Part shown: positions 9,551-17,284 of the stretch, piece after piece
Layout: each line of letters starts with the position of its first letter
How positions within the stretch are numbered: the first letter of the stretch is position 1
Assembly: GCF_014297275.1 (NCBI RefSeq)
Contig: NZ_JACOQK010000001.1
Span: 620,001-684,000, forward strand
Length of the DNA: 64,000 bases
DNA from: Clostridium facile
GTDB taxonomy: Bacteria > Bacillota > Clostridia > Oscillospirales > Ruminococcaceae
Reading direction: 5' to 3'
Notes under the pieces: model-generated
The model's database searches: none
What the model was told of the DNA's origin: nothing
The model's input: the letters and a program-made list of their open reading frames with translations, nothing else
Made by a program: the position numbers and the translations under genes

Positions 9551-10450
9551 ATGTACGATATTGTGATTATTGGAGCTGGCCCAGCGGGAATTAGCGCTGC
9601 TATTTATGCTGTGAGTAGGGGGAAATCCACTTTGCTCATCGAGAAAGAGCAGGTAGGCGGGTTAATCGGAAAAGTATCCACTGTAACCCATTATTCCGCT
9701 TTGGTGGAGCCGGAAACCGGGGAAACCTTCGCAGAACGGTTAAAATCCCAGGCTTTGGGCGCTGGCGTGAAAATTGTCGATGAGGAAGTGCTTTCGGTTA
9801 CCCTGGAAAGCGATATCAAAGAGATTGTCACCAATAAAGATTATTACCAATCCCGCACAGTAATCCTTGCCAACGGGACTACTGCCAGAACCTTAGGGAT
9901 TCCTGGGGAAGCGGAATTCAAAGGCAAGGGAATTGGCATGAATGCCGCAAAGGACGGCGCAGCTTATGCTGGAAAAAACGTATATGTGGTTGGCGGCGCC
10001 GACGGAGCAATCAAAGAGGCGATTTACCTTTCCAAACTGGCGAAAAAGGTAACCATCATCCACTTTGAGGAGAAACTGGGGGCGATTCCAGAGTTCCTGA
10101 ACAAAGTAAAAGCAAGCCCAAATATGGAAGTCTGTCTGAACTCCCGCTTAACCAGAGTTTCCGGAAAGGACTGTGTGGATACCCTGGAGATTACTTCGGA
10201 AAAAACAGGGGAAAAACGGGTCATTCAAGATCCTGGCTGTGGTATTTTTGTTTATGCTGGTTCCACCCCAAACACTGAGATGTATTCCGAGTTAAAATTG
10301 CAGGATGGCTTTATCCCGGTGAATGAAAAGATGCAAACAGCCCTGCCCGGCGTGTATGCCGCAGGGGACATCTGTGTAAAACAGGTGCGTCAGGTGGCAA
10401 CCGCTGTTGCGGATGGCGCGATTGCGGCAATTAATGCTGCCATGGAATAA
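9551..10450 (+). CDS. TrxB-like FAD oxidoreductase lacking the redox CxxC
   Basis: 299 aa; AAAGGAGG precedes ATG 9551. FAD motif GAGPAG (8-13) and the fold order of thioredoxin reductase are clear, including the C-terminal FAD segment GVYAAGDI. Where TrxB carries CATC it reads GMNAAKDGA (~134), so the disulfide is absent. The second nucleotide motif is VVGGADGAIKEA, but the NADPH-phosphate motif HRRxxxR is replaced by HFEEKLGA. It therefore cannot be a classical NADPH-thioredoxin reductase. It could be a ferredoxin- or flavin-linked relative or an NAD(P)H/FAD reductase of another partner. Single gene with its own terminator. Confidence 0.8.
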   Translation: MYDIVIIGAGPAGISAAIYAVSRGKSTLLIEKEQVGGLIGKVSTVTHYSALVEPETGETFAERLKSQALGAGVKIVDEEVLSVTLESDIKEIVTNKDYYQSRTVILANGTTARTLGIPGEAEFKGKGIGMNAAKDGAAYAGKNVYVVGGADGAIKEAIYLSKLAKKVTIIHFEEKLGAIPEFLNKVKASPNMEVCLNSRLTRVSGKDCVDTLEITSEKTGEKRVIQDPGCGIFVYAGSTPNTEMYSELKLQDGFIPVNEKMQTALPGVYAAGDICVKQVRQVATAVADGAIAAINAAME

Positions 10451-10460
10451 AAAAGAAAAA

Positions 10461-10495
10461 ACAGCTCTACCTTTTTTCGGTAGGGCTGTTTTGTT
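10461..10495 (+). terminator. Rho-independent terminator
   Basis: ACAGCTCTACC (10461-10471) pairs with GGTAGGGCTGT (10479-10489), one G-U pair, then TTTTG. Ends the TrxB-like gene. Confidence 0.85.
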
Positions 10496-10952
10496 GTATG
10501 AAATGATATGGTTTAAAAAATCCCTTACAAAAAATAAAATTTCTACCATTTATAACAGCAGGAATAGAAGAAATATACAAAGAAGTTCATAACAAGTAGA
10601 AATATGTTAATGCTGTAAGAAAACTTGCAGCATTTGTGTGTTCAACAAATCCCAGCCTGTTATATGAGCTAGCACAGAGAAAGAAGATTCCTCTTAGCCA
10701 ACTGCTTTCTTTTGGTATAATTCCATTATACAACATTTTTTCAAATAATACAAGAAATAATATCAAAAATATGCACAAAATATTTATATAATTTTTATAC
10801 TAGTTATACAAAATTAACGTTATTTTGTTTGAAACAGGTGTAATGTTTGAAATTTTTTGAAAAGCATAAAAAATAGGGAGCCACAGAGTGACTCCCCAGA
10901 CGCAGTTTTATATGTTAAATTAGTGATAAATAAAACAACAAAAAAGTAGATT
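10496..10952. other. gene-free AT-rich stretch with one minus-strand terminator
   Basis: No convincing coding region. Near 10865-10898 a GGGAG...CTCCC hairpin followed on the minus strand by TATTTTTTATG can terminate the XRE genes that read leftwards. Confidence 0.5.
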
Positions 10953-11297
10953 TTATCTTGGATTTCTGAAAAAGCGGGCAATAATCTGGCGTTCTGTGGC
11001 ATCCAAGGTGAGGAAATCCTGAATGAATTCCTGTTCTAGTTCGTCTAGCTTGAATTCTTGGGCTAACTGTTCCATCAATGGGCTTGGGAACTCCCGTAAC
11101 ATTTCTCCTGTGCCGTTGTATAGCCAATCAGGATTTACGTTAAACTCGTTGCAAATGGATTTTGCCATTTGTACCGTTAATTTTCGTTCTCCTATTTCTA
11201 TTTTGGAAATAGCAGTTGGTGTTACTCCCAACCTCTCTCCAAATTCTGCTTGATTCATTTGTAAATGTTTCCGTAATTCTTTTACCCGTTGATTCAT
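10953..11297 (-). CDS. XRE-family transcriptional regulator (copy 1 of 3)
   Basis: 114 aa from ATG 11297 (AAAAGGAGG upstream; further upstream codons lack a site). The N-terminal lambda-repressor-like HTH is MNQRVKELRKHLQMNQAEFG then VTPTAISKIEIGERKLT. The C-terminal acidic helical tail has EFKLDELEQEFIQDFLTLD. It is a paralog of the next two minus-strand genes, and the DNA around the FNVNPDWLYNGTGEML motif is nearly the same in copies 1 and 3. Probably a small dimeric repressor; target not visible. Confidence 0.85.
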   Translation of the reverse strand: MNQRVKELRKHLQMNQAEFGERLGVTPTAISKIEIGERKLTVQMAKSICNEFNVNPDWLYNGTGEMLREFPSPLMEQLAQEFKLDELEQEFIQDFLTLDATERQIIARFFRNPR

Positions 11298-11385
11298 GAT
11301 AGCGCCTCCTTTTATAACCATAATATCACAAAAAACGACAAAGAACAACAAAAAATAAAGCAGGAAGCTGGTTTGCTTTCTGCTT

Positions 11386-11735
11386 TTACTGGTTTATCGC
11401 ATTTTGCAGGAATTGGGTGATTGTTTGGCGTTGTTCTTTATCCAGAGTGATAAAATCTTTTACCAGTTGTTTTTCCATATCGTCAAGGTCAAATTCCGCT
11501 GATAATTGGTCTAACAGAGTGGTGGGGAATTCTTGAAACATCTCACCGGCTCCATGAATCAACCATTCTTGGTTTACTCGAAATTCATTACAGATGGCCT
11601 TTGCCATTTGTACCGTTAATTTTCGTTCTCCTTTTTCTATTTTAGAAATAGCTGCGGGAGTCACACCTAACCTTTTCCAAAATCACTTTGGTTTAATTTT
11701 AATTCTTTACGCAACTGTTTTACACATTCATTCAT
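11386..11735 (-). pseudogene. XRE-family regulator with a one-base frameshift (copy 2 of 3)
   Basis: ATG 11735 (GGAGAGG upstream) reads MNECVKQLRKELKLNQSDFG, then GGA AAA GGT TAG stops after 22 codons. In the -1 frame the protein continues RLGVTPAAISKIEKGERKLT to the normal end, exactly as its paralogs do. Loss of one A from an A-run explains it. It could be a pseudogene, a sequencing error or, less likely, -1 slippage on GGA AAA GG. The downstream part (11386-11664) stays open and conserved, which suggests a recent event. Confidence 0.75.
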
Positions 11736-11800
11736 GGTAACCTCTCCTTTTGATTACCATGATATCACAAAATTCGACAAACTACAAGGGTACATACTGC

Positions 11801-12154
11801 CTATTTATGTTGTGTTTTACCCCTTAAAAAGCGGGCAATCATTTGCCGTTCTTCAATATCCAGGCTGAGATAGTCCTGAATCAATTCTTGTTCCAGTTCG
11901 TCCAGTTTAAATTTTTCAGTCAATTGTTCCATCAATGGGCTTGGGAACTCCCGTAACATCTCTCCTGTGCCGTTGTATAGCCAATCAGGATTTACGTTAA
12001 ACTCGTTGCAAATGGCTTTTGCCATCTGGTCTGTAACTGCCCTATCACCCTTTTCAATCCGTGAAATAGCTGGTCCAGTTACGCATAATTTTTTACCAAA
12101 TTGGCTTTGGCTTAGATGTAAGGCTTTTCTTAATTCTTTTATACGTTCATTCAA
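11801..12154 (-). CDS. XRE-family transcriptional regulator (copy 3 of 3)
   Basis: 117 aa if started at TTG 12154. That start gives MNERIKELRKALHLSQSQFG, matching the paralogs' MNQRVKEL and MNECVKQL, and places AAGGATGG upstream. An ATG at 12166 is in frame but sits on top of the ribosome site. HTH: VTGPAISRIEKGDRAVT. It is divergent from the next gene and likely controls the shared intergenic region, where CATAT-TT-ATATG (12186-12197) and the promoter at 12227 lie. Confidence 0.8.
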   Translation of the reverse strand: MNERIKELRKALHLSQSQFGKKLCVTGPAISRIEKGDRAVTDQMAKAICNEFNVNPDWLYNGTGEMLREFPSPLMEQLTEKFKLDELEQELIQDYLSLDIEERQMIARFLRGKTQHK

Positions 12155-12226
12155 TAGTAACACCATCCTTAATTATAGATATTAGCATATTTATATGTCA
12201 TAGTCAATAAATCTATAAAGATTTTC

Positions 12227-12255
12227 TTGACATTCGTTACAAAATAATCTATAAT
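12227..12255 (+). promoter_or_regulatory. consensus sigma-A promoter
   Basis: TTGACA (12227-12232), exactly 17 bp, TATAAT (12250-12255). It drives the 51-aa gene at 12323 and sits in the divergent region next to the XRE gene, so it is a natural target for that regulator. Confidence 0.9.
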
Positions 12256-12322
12256 AGTTCCATAGTAATTATTTGCAGTCACTTTGGTACGAATTTTGCG
12301 ACAGTATATAGGAGGAAATATT

Positions 12323-12478
12323 ATGACCAATGTAAAAGAAGAATTTCAGGAAGCATGGGAAATATGTAAGCTGTTAAAAACCATTTCTATTGAGGATAAG
12401 CTCCGCTTACAGGGCATGATGATGCTATTAAAAGAACAAAACAAAGAAAAAACCAAAAACAGCCAACAGCCGAAATAG
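12323..12478 (+). CDS. small protein, 51 aa
   Basis: ATG 12323 follows AGGAGG at 12310-12315. The peptide MTNVKEEFQEAWEICKLLKT continues as one charged, helical chain and ends in a Lys/Gln-rich tail. No signal peptide or known domain. It has a near-perfect promoter and is divergent from an XRE regulator, a layout typical of small phage- or ICE-type regulators. Function unknown. Confidence 0.7.
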   Translation: MTNVKEEFQEAWEICKLLKTISIEDKLRLQGMMMLLKEQNKEKTKNSQQPK

Positions 12479-12626
12479 CCGTTGTTACGTAAAACATACA
12501 TACAATCCCTTTTTTTCCATTATCATTTGTAAATTGAGGGAATTCGACAAATTTTTCTGTAATTTGGGATTAAACTAGATTACATCATAGGACATATTTT
12601 AATTGTCATAAAAGGAGATTGTATTG

Positions 12627-13475
12627 ATGAAACAATTACAGACAAGAATTTTTTCAGCCATTGCGGTTTTATTATCGGTTTGTTTTGTGTTTGTGGGTTG
12701 TGAGCTACCAAAAAGGGAGCTAACCAACCTTACTTTCACCGTAACGTCCGAAACACTGGAAGTTGGGGACACCACTGAGTTTGACGTGGAAACAACCCCA
12801 ACGGGGATTATACTAAAACATTTGGAGTATCAGTCCGACGATACGGACATCGTTACCATCAACCAGGATGAAATTTCTGCTGTAGGAGAAGGGACGACCA
12901 CGGTTTCCGTGTCTATTACAACGGAAAAAGGTAAAATTGTCAGCAATAAGGTTTCTATCACTGTAACAGACCCTGAAAAAGACAAATTGCGCCAGCAAGC
13001 ACAATCAGTTTCCCAGGCAATTGGAACCATTGGGGAAGTGACGCTGGATTCCGAACCGACCATTGCGGTGGCACGGGAAAAATGGAATGAGCTTCCTGAA
13101 GAAGCAAAACAGTTTGTAACCAATTCGGAGACCTTAACCCAAGCGGAAACCGCATTACAAAGCTTAAAAGACCAAAAAGCGGCGGAAGAAGCTGCCGCAG
13201 CGGAAGCCGCCAGACAACAGGAAGAACAAAGGAAACAACAAGAGCAGCAGGCACAGCGACAACAACCGGCAGCGCAGCAACCTAAAAATACGCCAACAGC
13301 GCCATCCGCACCCGCTTCTACCGAGACCTATATTTTAAATACCAATACAAAAAAGTTCCATCGCTCCAGTTGTGGCGATATCAAAAAAATGAAAGATTCC
13401 AACAAGGCAACCGCATCCAGCAGGGAAGAAGCCATTGCCAAAGGGTATTCCCCCTGTAAACACTGCAACCCATAA
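12627..13475 (+). CDS. lipoprotein with Big_2 domain and C-terminal Cys/His motif
   Basis: 282 aa from ATG 12627 (AAAGGAGATT upstream). Lipoprotein signal with Cys 25 (CFVFVGC). Residues ~30-115 look like a bacterial Ig-like Big_2 domain (LEVGDTTEFDVETTPTG, ISAVGEGTTTVSV). A helical region and a Gln/Ala-rich linker (~170-230) follow. The last ~45 residues are the metal-site-like module FHRSSCGDIKKMKDSN ... GYSPCKHCNP, common at the end of secreted Firmicute proteins and of some nucleases. Here no nuclease domain precedes it. It is probably a surface-exposed structural or binding protein. Confidence 0.8.
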   Translation: MKQLQTRIFSAIAVLLSVCFVFVGCELPKRELTNLTFTVTSETLEVGDTTEFDVETTPTGIILKHLEYQSDDTDIVTINQDEISAVGEGTTTVSVSITTEKGKIVSNKVSITVTDPEKDKLRQQAQSVSQAIGTIGEVTLDSEPTIAVAREKWNELPEEAKQFVTNSETLTQAETALQSLKDQKAAEEAAAAEAARQQEEQRKQQEQQAQRQQPAAQQPKNTPTAPSAPASTETYILNTNTKKFHRSSCGDIKKMKDSNKATASSREEAIAKGYSPCKHCNP

Positions 13476-13516
13476 ATGGAAAAACTTTATTCCTGCAAGA
13501 TTACAACAAACAACAA

Positions 13517-13545
13517 AAAAGCCATCCAAAAAGGATGGCTTTTGC
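13517..13545. terminator. bidirectional terminator
   Basis: AAAAGCCATCC (13517-13527) and GGATGGCTTTT (13533-13543) form a perfect stem with A/T runs on both sides. It separates the convergent lipoprotein and flavodoxin genes. Confidence 0.9.
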
Positions 13546-13551
13546 ATTGTG

Positions 13552-14073
13552 TTACTTTGGTTGTTTGCAATACTCCAGCAGGGGAAAGAGATAATCTGGG
13601 CTAACCCAGGAGCATTTTTCTCCGGCGGACACCAAGGCGGCTTCCCACGGCTCGTAGGTAGAGGGGTCTTTTTTGGCAACCATTTTTTTCAGCATCCGGC
13701 ACATGGTACGGTCTTTCCAGGACATACGTCCTTCATCCCAGGCGCCCCGCCCATAAAATAGGGGAATATCCTCCAGACCGCCTTTCAGGTTGCGTTGTTT
13801 TAGGGCATCCATTGCTTTTTCCTCGTAGGGGGAAGCCCCCACCGCGAAGATGGCAACCCGCTTTCCCGCAAGCTGTGAAAGGTTTTTCTTCAAAAAGGAA
13901 ATCCCTCCAATACCGTTGGCATAAACCCCGCCACAAAATAGGATGGTATCATACTGCCCCAGCCCCGTAACGTGGCGAACGTCCATCGCTTCACATCCCA
14001 ACTGCTGGGCAAGCATCTGGGCATACTGTTCTGCCGCCCCGTATTTGGAACGGTAAATGATAATCGCCTTCAT
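13552..14073 (-). CDS. flavodoxin-domain protein
   Basis: 173 aa. The start MKAIIIYRSKYGAAEQYAQML is the FMN-phosphate loop of a flavodoxin (cf. T/SxTGxT), followed by DTILFCGGVYANGIG and VAIFAVGAS. The family carries FMN and moves electrons; some members (HemG type) are protoporphyrinogen oxidases. The ATG directly follows the stop of the MarR gene, whose last codons contain GGAGG, so the two are translationally coupled. It is likely controlled by that MarR protein. Confidence 0.85.
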   Translation of the reverse strand: MKAIIIYRSKYGAAEQYAQMLAQQLGCEAMDVRHVTGLGQYDTILFCGGVYANGIGGISFLKKNLSQLAGKRVAIFAVGASPYEEKAMDALKQRNLKGGLEDIPLFYGRGAWDEGRMSWKDRTMCRMLKKMVAKKDPSTYEPWEAALVSAGEKCSWVSPDYLFPLLEYCKQPK

Positions 14074-14562
14074 TTAATTTCCTCCTCTAATTTCCTTTTC
14101 AAATAGTTCCATACCGTGGTACAACCTCATGAAAAGCTGGAAGAACTGCTTCAATTCCTCGTCGGTATAAGACAGGAACAGGCTTTTTAGCATTTTTTGA
14201 TGCAATATCTGGATATCATCAAAATACTCCCAAAACAGTTTGGTGGGCAATATTCTTGCCGCTCTGGAGTCTTTCTCAGATGAAACCACCTGCCCCAGCC
14301 CTTTTTCCTCCAAGGTGGTAACCAACTTTTTGGCGTTCTGGCGAGAATATCCCATTAGTTTTCCAGCCTGGGTATAGGTAAGCCCTTCTTTCTCTTCTTT
14401 AATCATGGTCATCAGCACAAACTGCTTTAACGTTACTTCCGAGTCAAACTGGCTAAATAACGTTTGCAGCTGGTTGTTTAGAATCACCAAAGAACCAAAC
14501 AGCGCTTTTACTTGTTTTTCCCTTGTATCACTAAACTGTTGGATGAGATCTGAACGTTCCAT
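14074..14562 (-). CDS. MarR-family transcriptional regulator
   Basis: 162 aa. Winged-helix pattern: FVLMTMIKEEKEGLTYTQAG, LMGYSRQNAKKLVTTLEEKG, then the wing (VVSSEKDSRAARI). MarR proteins bind DNA as dimers and release it on binding small ligands or on oxidation. First gene of a two-gene unit with the flavodoxin; such pairs usually respond to oxidative or drug stress and repress themselves. A plausible -10/-35 is present at ~14600-14630 on the minus strand, but no clear palindrome was identified. Confidence 0.9.
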   Translation of the reverse strand: MERSDLIQQFSDTREKQVKALFGSLVILNNQLQTLFSQFDSEVTLKQFVLMTMIKEEKEGLTYTQAGKLMGYSRQNAKKLVTTLEEKGLGQVVSSEKDSRAARILPTKLFWEYFDDIQILHQKMLKSLFLSYTDEELKQFFQLFMRLYHGMELFEKEIRGGN

Positions 14563-14642
14563 AAAAATTCCTTCTCTCTTTTCAAAACGGATTATCTGCT
14601 AACATTAGTATAATAACCAATCTGTTTTTTTGTCAAGAGGGA

Positions 14643-14948
14643 TTATTTTGGAGCCAGACGCCGGTAGGGGCAATACATGCCATGGCGTAGGCAGATGGCG
14701 ATTTGTTTGCCGCAGTCCGTCCGCCAGACGCATTTTTTGGCCGTGCAGATATCCTTTGTGGTGGGCCATTTTGGCTGGGGATTTTCCTTTTTTGGCAGCG
14801 GGATGATATTGGGGCGGGTCAGGCGCTTTAAGGTTAAATTGACTAGCCCAATGGATACCCCGAACATCTGGGCGAATTCCCGCTGCTTGTACTGGTTGAT
14901 GTGCTCTTTCATAAACTGCTGTTGTTGTTCAGTCAGCTTGCTGCCCAT
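14643..14948 (-). CDS. small HTH-like protein with Cys cluster
   Basis: 101 aa from ATG 14948 (AAAGGAGG upstream). The N-terminal half has an HTH-like pattern (MKEHINQYKQREFAQMFGVS, IGLVNLTLKRL). The C-terminal half has seven spaced Cys/His residues (CTAKKCVWRTDCGK, CLRHGMYCPYRR) that could bind zinc. No known family recognised. It is followed on the same strand by no close gene and probably regulates locally. Confidence 0.6.
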   Translation of the reverse strand: MGSKLTEQQQQFMKEHINQYKQREFAQMFGVSIGLVNLTLKRLTRPNIIPLPKKENPQPKWPTTKDICTAKKCVWRTDCGKQIAICLRHGMYCPYRRLAPK

Positions 14949-15026
14949 TGAGATTCCTCCTTTGGTGTTACTGCCCTTATTATACTCGGGTTTTTCCCGC
15001 TTCGGCAGTGGCAAAGGGGGGCAATA

Positions 15027-15401
15027 TCAATCGCCTTTGCTGGAACAGATGGAATCCCATTCACAATCAGCGCACACCTGTTTTCTTTTTCCTTGCTGTA
15101 GAATGTTTTGGTTTACTAGGCAAAAAAATTCCTGCCAGGTGATCCGCTGGCTCGGCTGTAGTTGGCAGAGTTCCAGAACCCTCCGGTCAAACGTCGCTAC
15201 CTTGTCCGTCTGGGTGCAGGCGCCGTTCTGGTTATTGGGGCAGTGGGAACAAATCTCGTCCGCCCCCTGCACCAGTTGGATGGTAGCCTGCTTCAGGTTG
15301 GCGATGGTCTGTTCCATATGGCGGACAAATTCTGGGCTGTAGCCCTTTCCTTCAAAAAATGCGATGCACAGCCCGTGATGGGGCCGGATCTTGTATTCCA
15401 T
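15027..15401 (-). CDS. DUF1284 family protein
   Basis: 124 aa. The start MEYKIRPHHGLCIAFFEGKG is the signature RPHHGLC of DUF1284. Several conserved Cys (CSHCPNNQNGAC, CADCEWDSIC) suggest a metal or Fe-S site. DUF1284 proteins are small, mostly from anaerobes; the role is unknown. GGAGGT precedes the ATG. Confidence 0.85.
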   Translation of the reverse strand: MEYKIRPHHGLCIAFFEGKGYSPEFVRHMEQTIANLKQATIQLVQGADEICSHCPNNQNGACTQTDKVATFDRRVLELCQLQPSQRITWQEFFCLVNQNILQQGKRKQVCADCEWDSICSSKGD

Positions 15402-15624
15402 GTGATACCTCCTGTTACGCTGGGAACCAGATTTACTTTTTCAGCGGATGGATTCCCATTTTAAGACGCAAAGTTTATATGGATTTTGGATGGTTTGATA
15501 CCGAGCCAAAAAAATGGTGGGCGTCTTTTCTATGTTTATTGTACCGGATGGAAAATAGTTTTTCAATCCTTGACAAATTTTTTATGGTATCCGTTTCCAG
15601 TGCTTTGTTTTTTCTGGAATCCAA

Positions 15625-15915
15625 ATGTTAGTGGCATTTTTGCACAACGACATAGATTATTTCCCATTCCTAATCCAATCGGGGATATCGTTTTTTGTAT
15701 TGATTTTCCATGAGATGGTGGTGATTGGGCACTTATTTATCTGTTGCCAGCGATACTGGGAGGCAGATTCCATCTGGTTCTCTATGCCAATCACTGGATG
15801 GTTTATGGCAGTAGCGATAGTATACCGGGTAGCTTGGTGGCTCGTTCCTGTTAAAATGCACAAAGTTTCGATGATTTTTTTGGATTCGCTCCTTTTTGGC
15901 GCGAAAATAAAGTAA
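15625..15915 (+). CDS. possible small membrane protein (doubtful)
   Basis: A 96-aa frame with three hydrophobic, aromatic-rich segments (FPFLIQSGISFFVLIFHEM, ITGWFMAVAIVYRVAWWLV). It has no good ribosome site. Its ATG overlaps the stop of a short hydrophobic frame ending at 15631 (ATGTTAG), which could mean coupling or a frameshifted remnant of one gene. Treat as a guess. Confidence 0.25.
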   Translation: MLVAFLHNDIDYFPFLIQSGISFFVLIFHEMVVIGHLFICCQRYWEADSIWFSMPITGWFMAVAIVYRVAWWLVPVKMHKVSMIFLDSLLFGAKIK

Positions 15916-15987
15916 AAAAAACGAAAACAAAAAAGAATTTCGTCGAAAAATAGATAAAAATGTAATAAAAAGGCTAAATTACAGATA

Positions 15988-16016
15988 TTGTTTTTTGGAG
16001 AAAACTATGCTATACT
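15988..16016 (+). promoter_or_regulatory. candidate promoter of a small RNA
   Basis: TTGTTT (15988-15993), 17 bp, TATACT (16011-16016), directly upstream of three hairpins and without any ORF that has a ribosome site. Confidence 0.5.
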
Positions 16017-16017
16017 A

Positions 16018-16128
16018 AAGATGGTTCTAATAATAACCGATGTTATTGGAACCAAGAAGATGTTATCTTAAGTTTTTTATTTTTGGAGAAGAACAGCTTC
16101 CTAAGGGGAAAGGGGAGGCTGTTTTTCT
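16018..16128 (+). ncRNA. candidate structured small RNA
   Basis: Downstream of the promoter at 15988: an 11-bp stem GGTTCTAATAA (16023-16033)/TTATTGGAACC (16043-16053) with one G-U; a small AAGAT/ATCTT stem followed by TTTTTTATTTTT; then AACAGCTTCC/GGGAGGCTGTT with TTTTTC, a terminator. The promoter, hairpins and terminator fit a ~100-nt transcript. No known RNA family recognised. Confidence 0.4.
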
Positions 16129-16292
16129 CTTTGTCTATAAAAGGATATCTGCCCATGGTAAAACAAATTGGTTTGCATTTTCACTTATATTTTATTGGCT
16201 AACATGGAGCGGTCAAAGTTCATTTTTGCAAATTTGTGTATTATATACAAAAAATAATGGGAATCTTTTTCCATTATTTTGATGGAACCCCC

Positions 16293-16449
16293 TTGCATTC
16301 TTTCACAAAATATAGTAATATATAAATGTGTTCGATATGATCTATATGTTTTTCAATACATGTTTTTTCGCAAGAAAACATGTAAGAGGAATCATTAATT
16401 TACAAAATAGCCAGCCCTTGATCGGTTTAAAAGGGCTGGCTATTTTTTT
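16293..16449 (+). ncRNA. second candidate small transcript with strong terminator
   Basis: TTGCAT (16293-16298), 17 bp, TAATAT (16316-16321) is a promoter-like pair. Then ACATGTTTT ... AAAACATGT is a 9-bp stem near 16348-16373. A perfect 16-bp stem, AAAATAGCCAGCCCTT (16404-16419) with AAGGGCTGGCTATTTT (16431-16446), ends in T's. No reading frame has a ribosome site. It could be a small RNA or a decayed gene. Confidence 0.4.
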
Positions 16450-16485
16450 GTTGATTAGGGAAATCACCGGCATAGCCAGTGGAGA

Positions 16486-16706
16486 TGCCCCATAAAAAAG
16501 CTTTCGCTTCAAGTATCAAGCGAAGCGAGCTACTAACAAGCAATCTAGCAAGTTCATACAAGCTCGGAAAGAAGCATAAGTGCCCGTTTACGGGCGGCGG
16601 AGCAGTAGATGCAAGAGAAAGAATGTTCAGTGCTTTAGATGCCCGCCAGTAAAATGCTCTTCTAGGGCTTAATCAAGCCTTCAGCTTAGCCGGAGGTCAT
16701 GACTAT
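16486..16706 (+). repeat. 221-bp dispersed repeat, copy 1
   Basis: About 90% identical to 48477-48697, same strand, same length. It begins TGCCCC.TAAAAAAGC and ends GAGGTCATGACTAT. It contains potential stems (TTCGCTT/AAGCGAA; CGGGCGG with CCCGCC; CCTTC/GGAGG, where copy 2 has CCTCC/GGAGG). One frame reads KHKCPFTGGGAVDAREYM-like residues to a shared TAA, and the two indels between copies are 3 bp. It resembles the right end of an IS200/IS605-type (TnpB) element whose gene is gone; that is inference. Confidence 0.7.
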
Positions 16707-17172
16707 AAACTTCCCGACTATCCCTGCTGATCGGATGTTCAGTAAAGTGGGTACCGATGAAATGCGGGGGTATATTTCTTTAACATTGGAGTAGAGTTTG
16801 AGTATATGCAGTAGAATATGGAACTTCATTTTGCTGGCTTCCTATTACACCAAAAAATAGGGAAGAAAGGAAATAAACGCCTAACTCAGCGTGATGTTCC
16901 CATACTTCCATCGAGCTGGGGGATTTTTATAGTGGGTTTCTGTTATCTGAATCATAAAAATACAGTTTAGAAAAGTGGGGATTCGCAGCAGTGATAGAAC
17001 CTTTTCGGAAAAGCCACACCCATTATTATAAAAGGAAGGAATCCTAAGTCAAATAAAATCTGTTTTTTCAATATAAGAGCAGATCCTTTTCTAGAAAACA
17101 GAAAAATGAAACCAAGATGGAGATGGATGGTTACCATTAAACTGTGTTGATTCCCAATCTTAACGAAAATGA
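16707..17172. other. gene-free stretch after repeat copy 1
   Basis: No coding frame with start signals. It contains short runs such as AGCTGGGGGATTTTT (near 16915) but no clear hairpin partner. It may hold the remains of the element to which the repeat belonged. Confidence 0.4.
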
Positions 17173-17200
17173 TTGACTTTTTAAGAAAGAATATTATAAT
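17173..17200 (+). promoter_or_regulatory. sigma-A type promoter
   Basis: TTGACT (17173-17178), 16 bp, TATAAT (17195-17200), ~85 bp before the ATG of the large surface protein. Confidence 0.7.
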
Positions 17201-17284
17201 AATATTGTAACAATATCGTCACAAATATTAGGATATTTCATATTTTTGTTACAAAATATAAATCGTAAGGAGATGTTTATTCCA

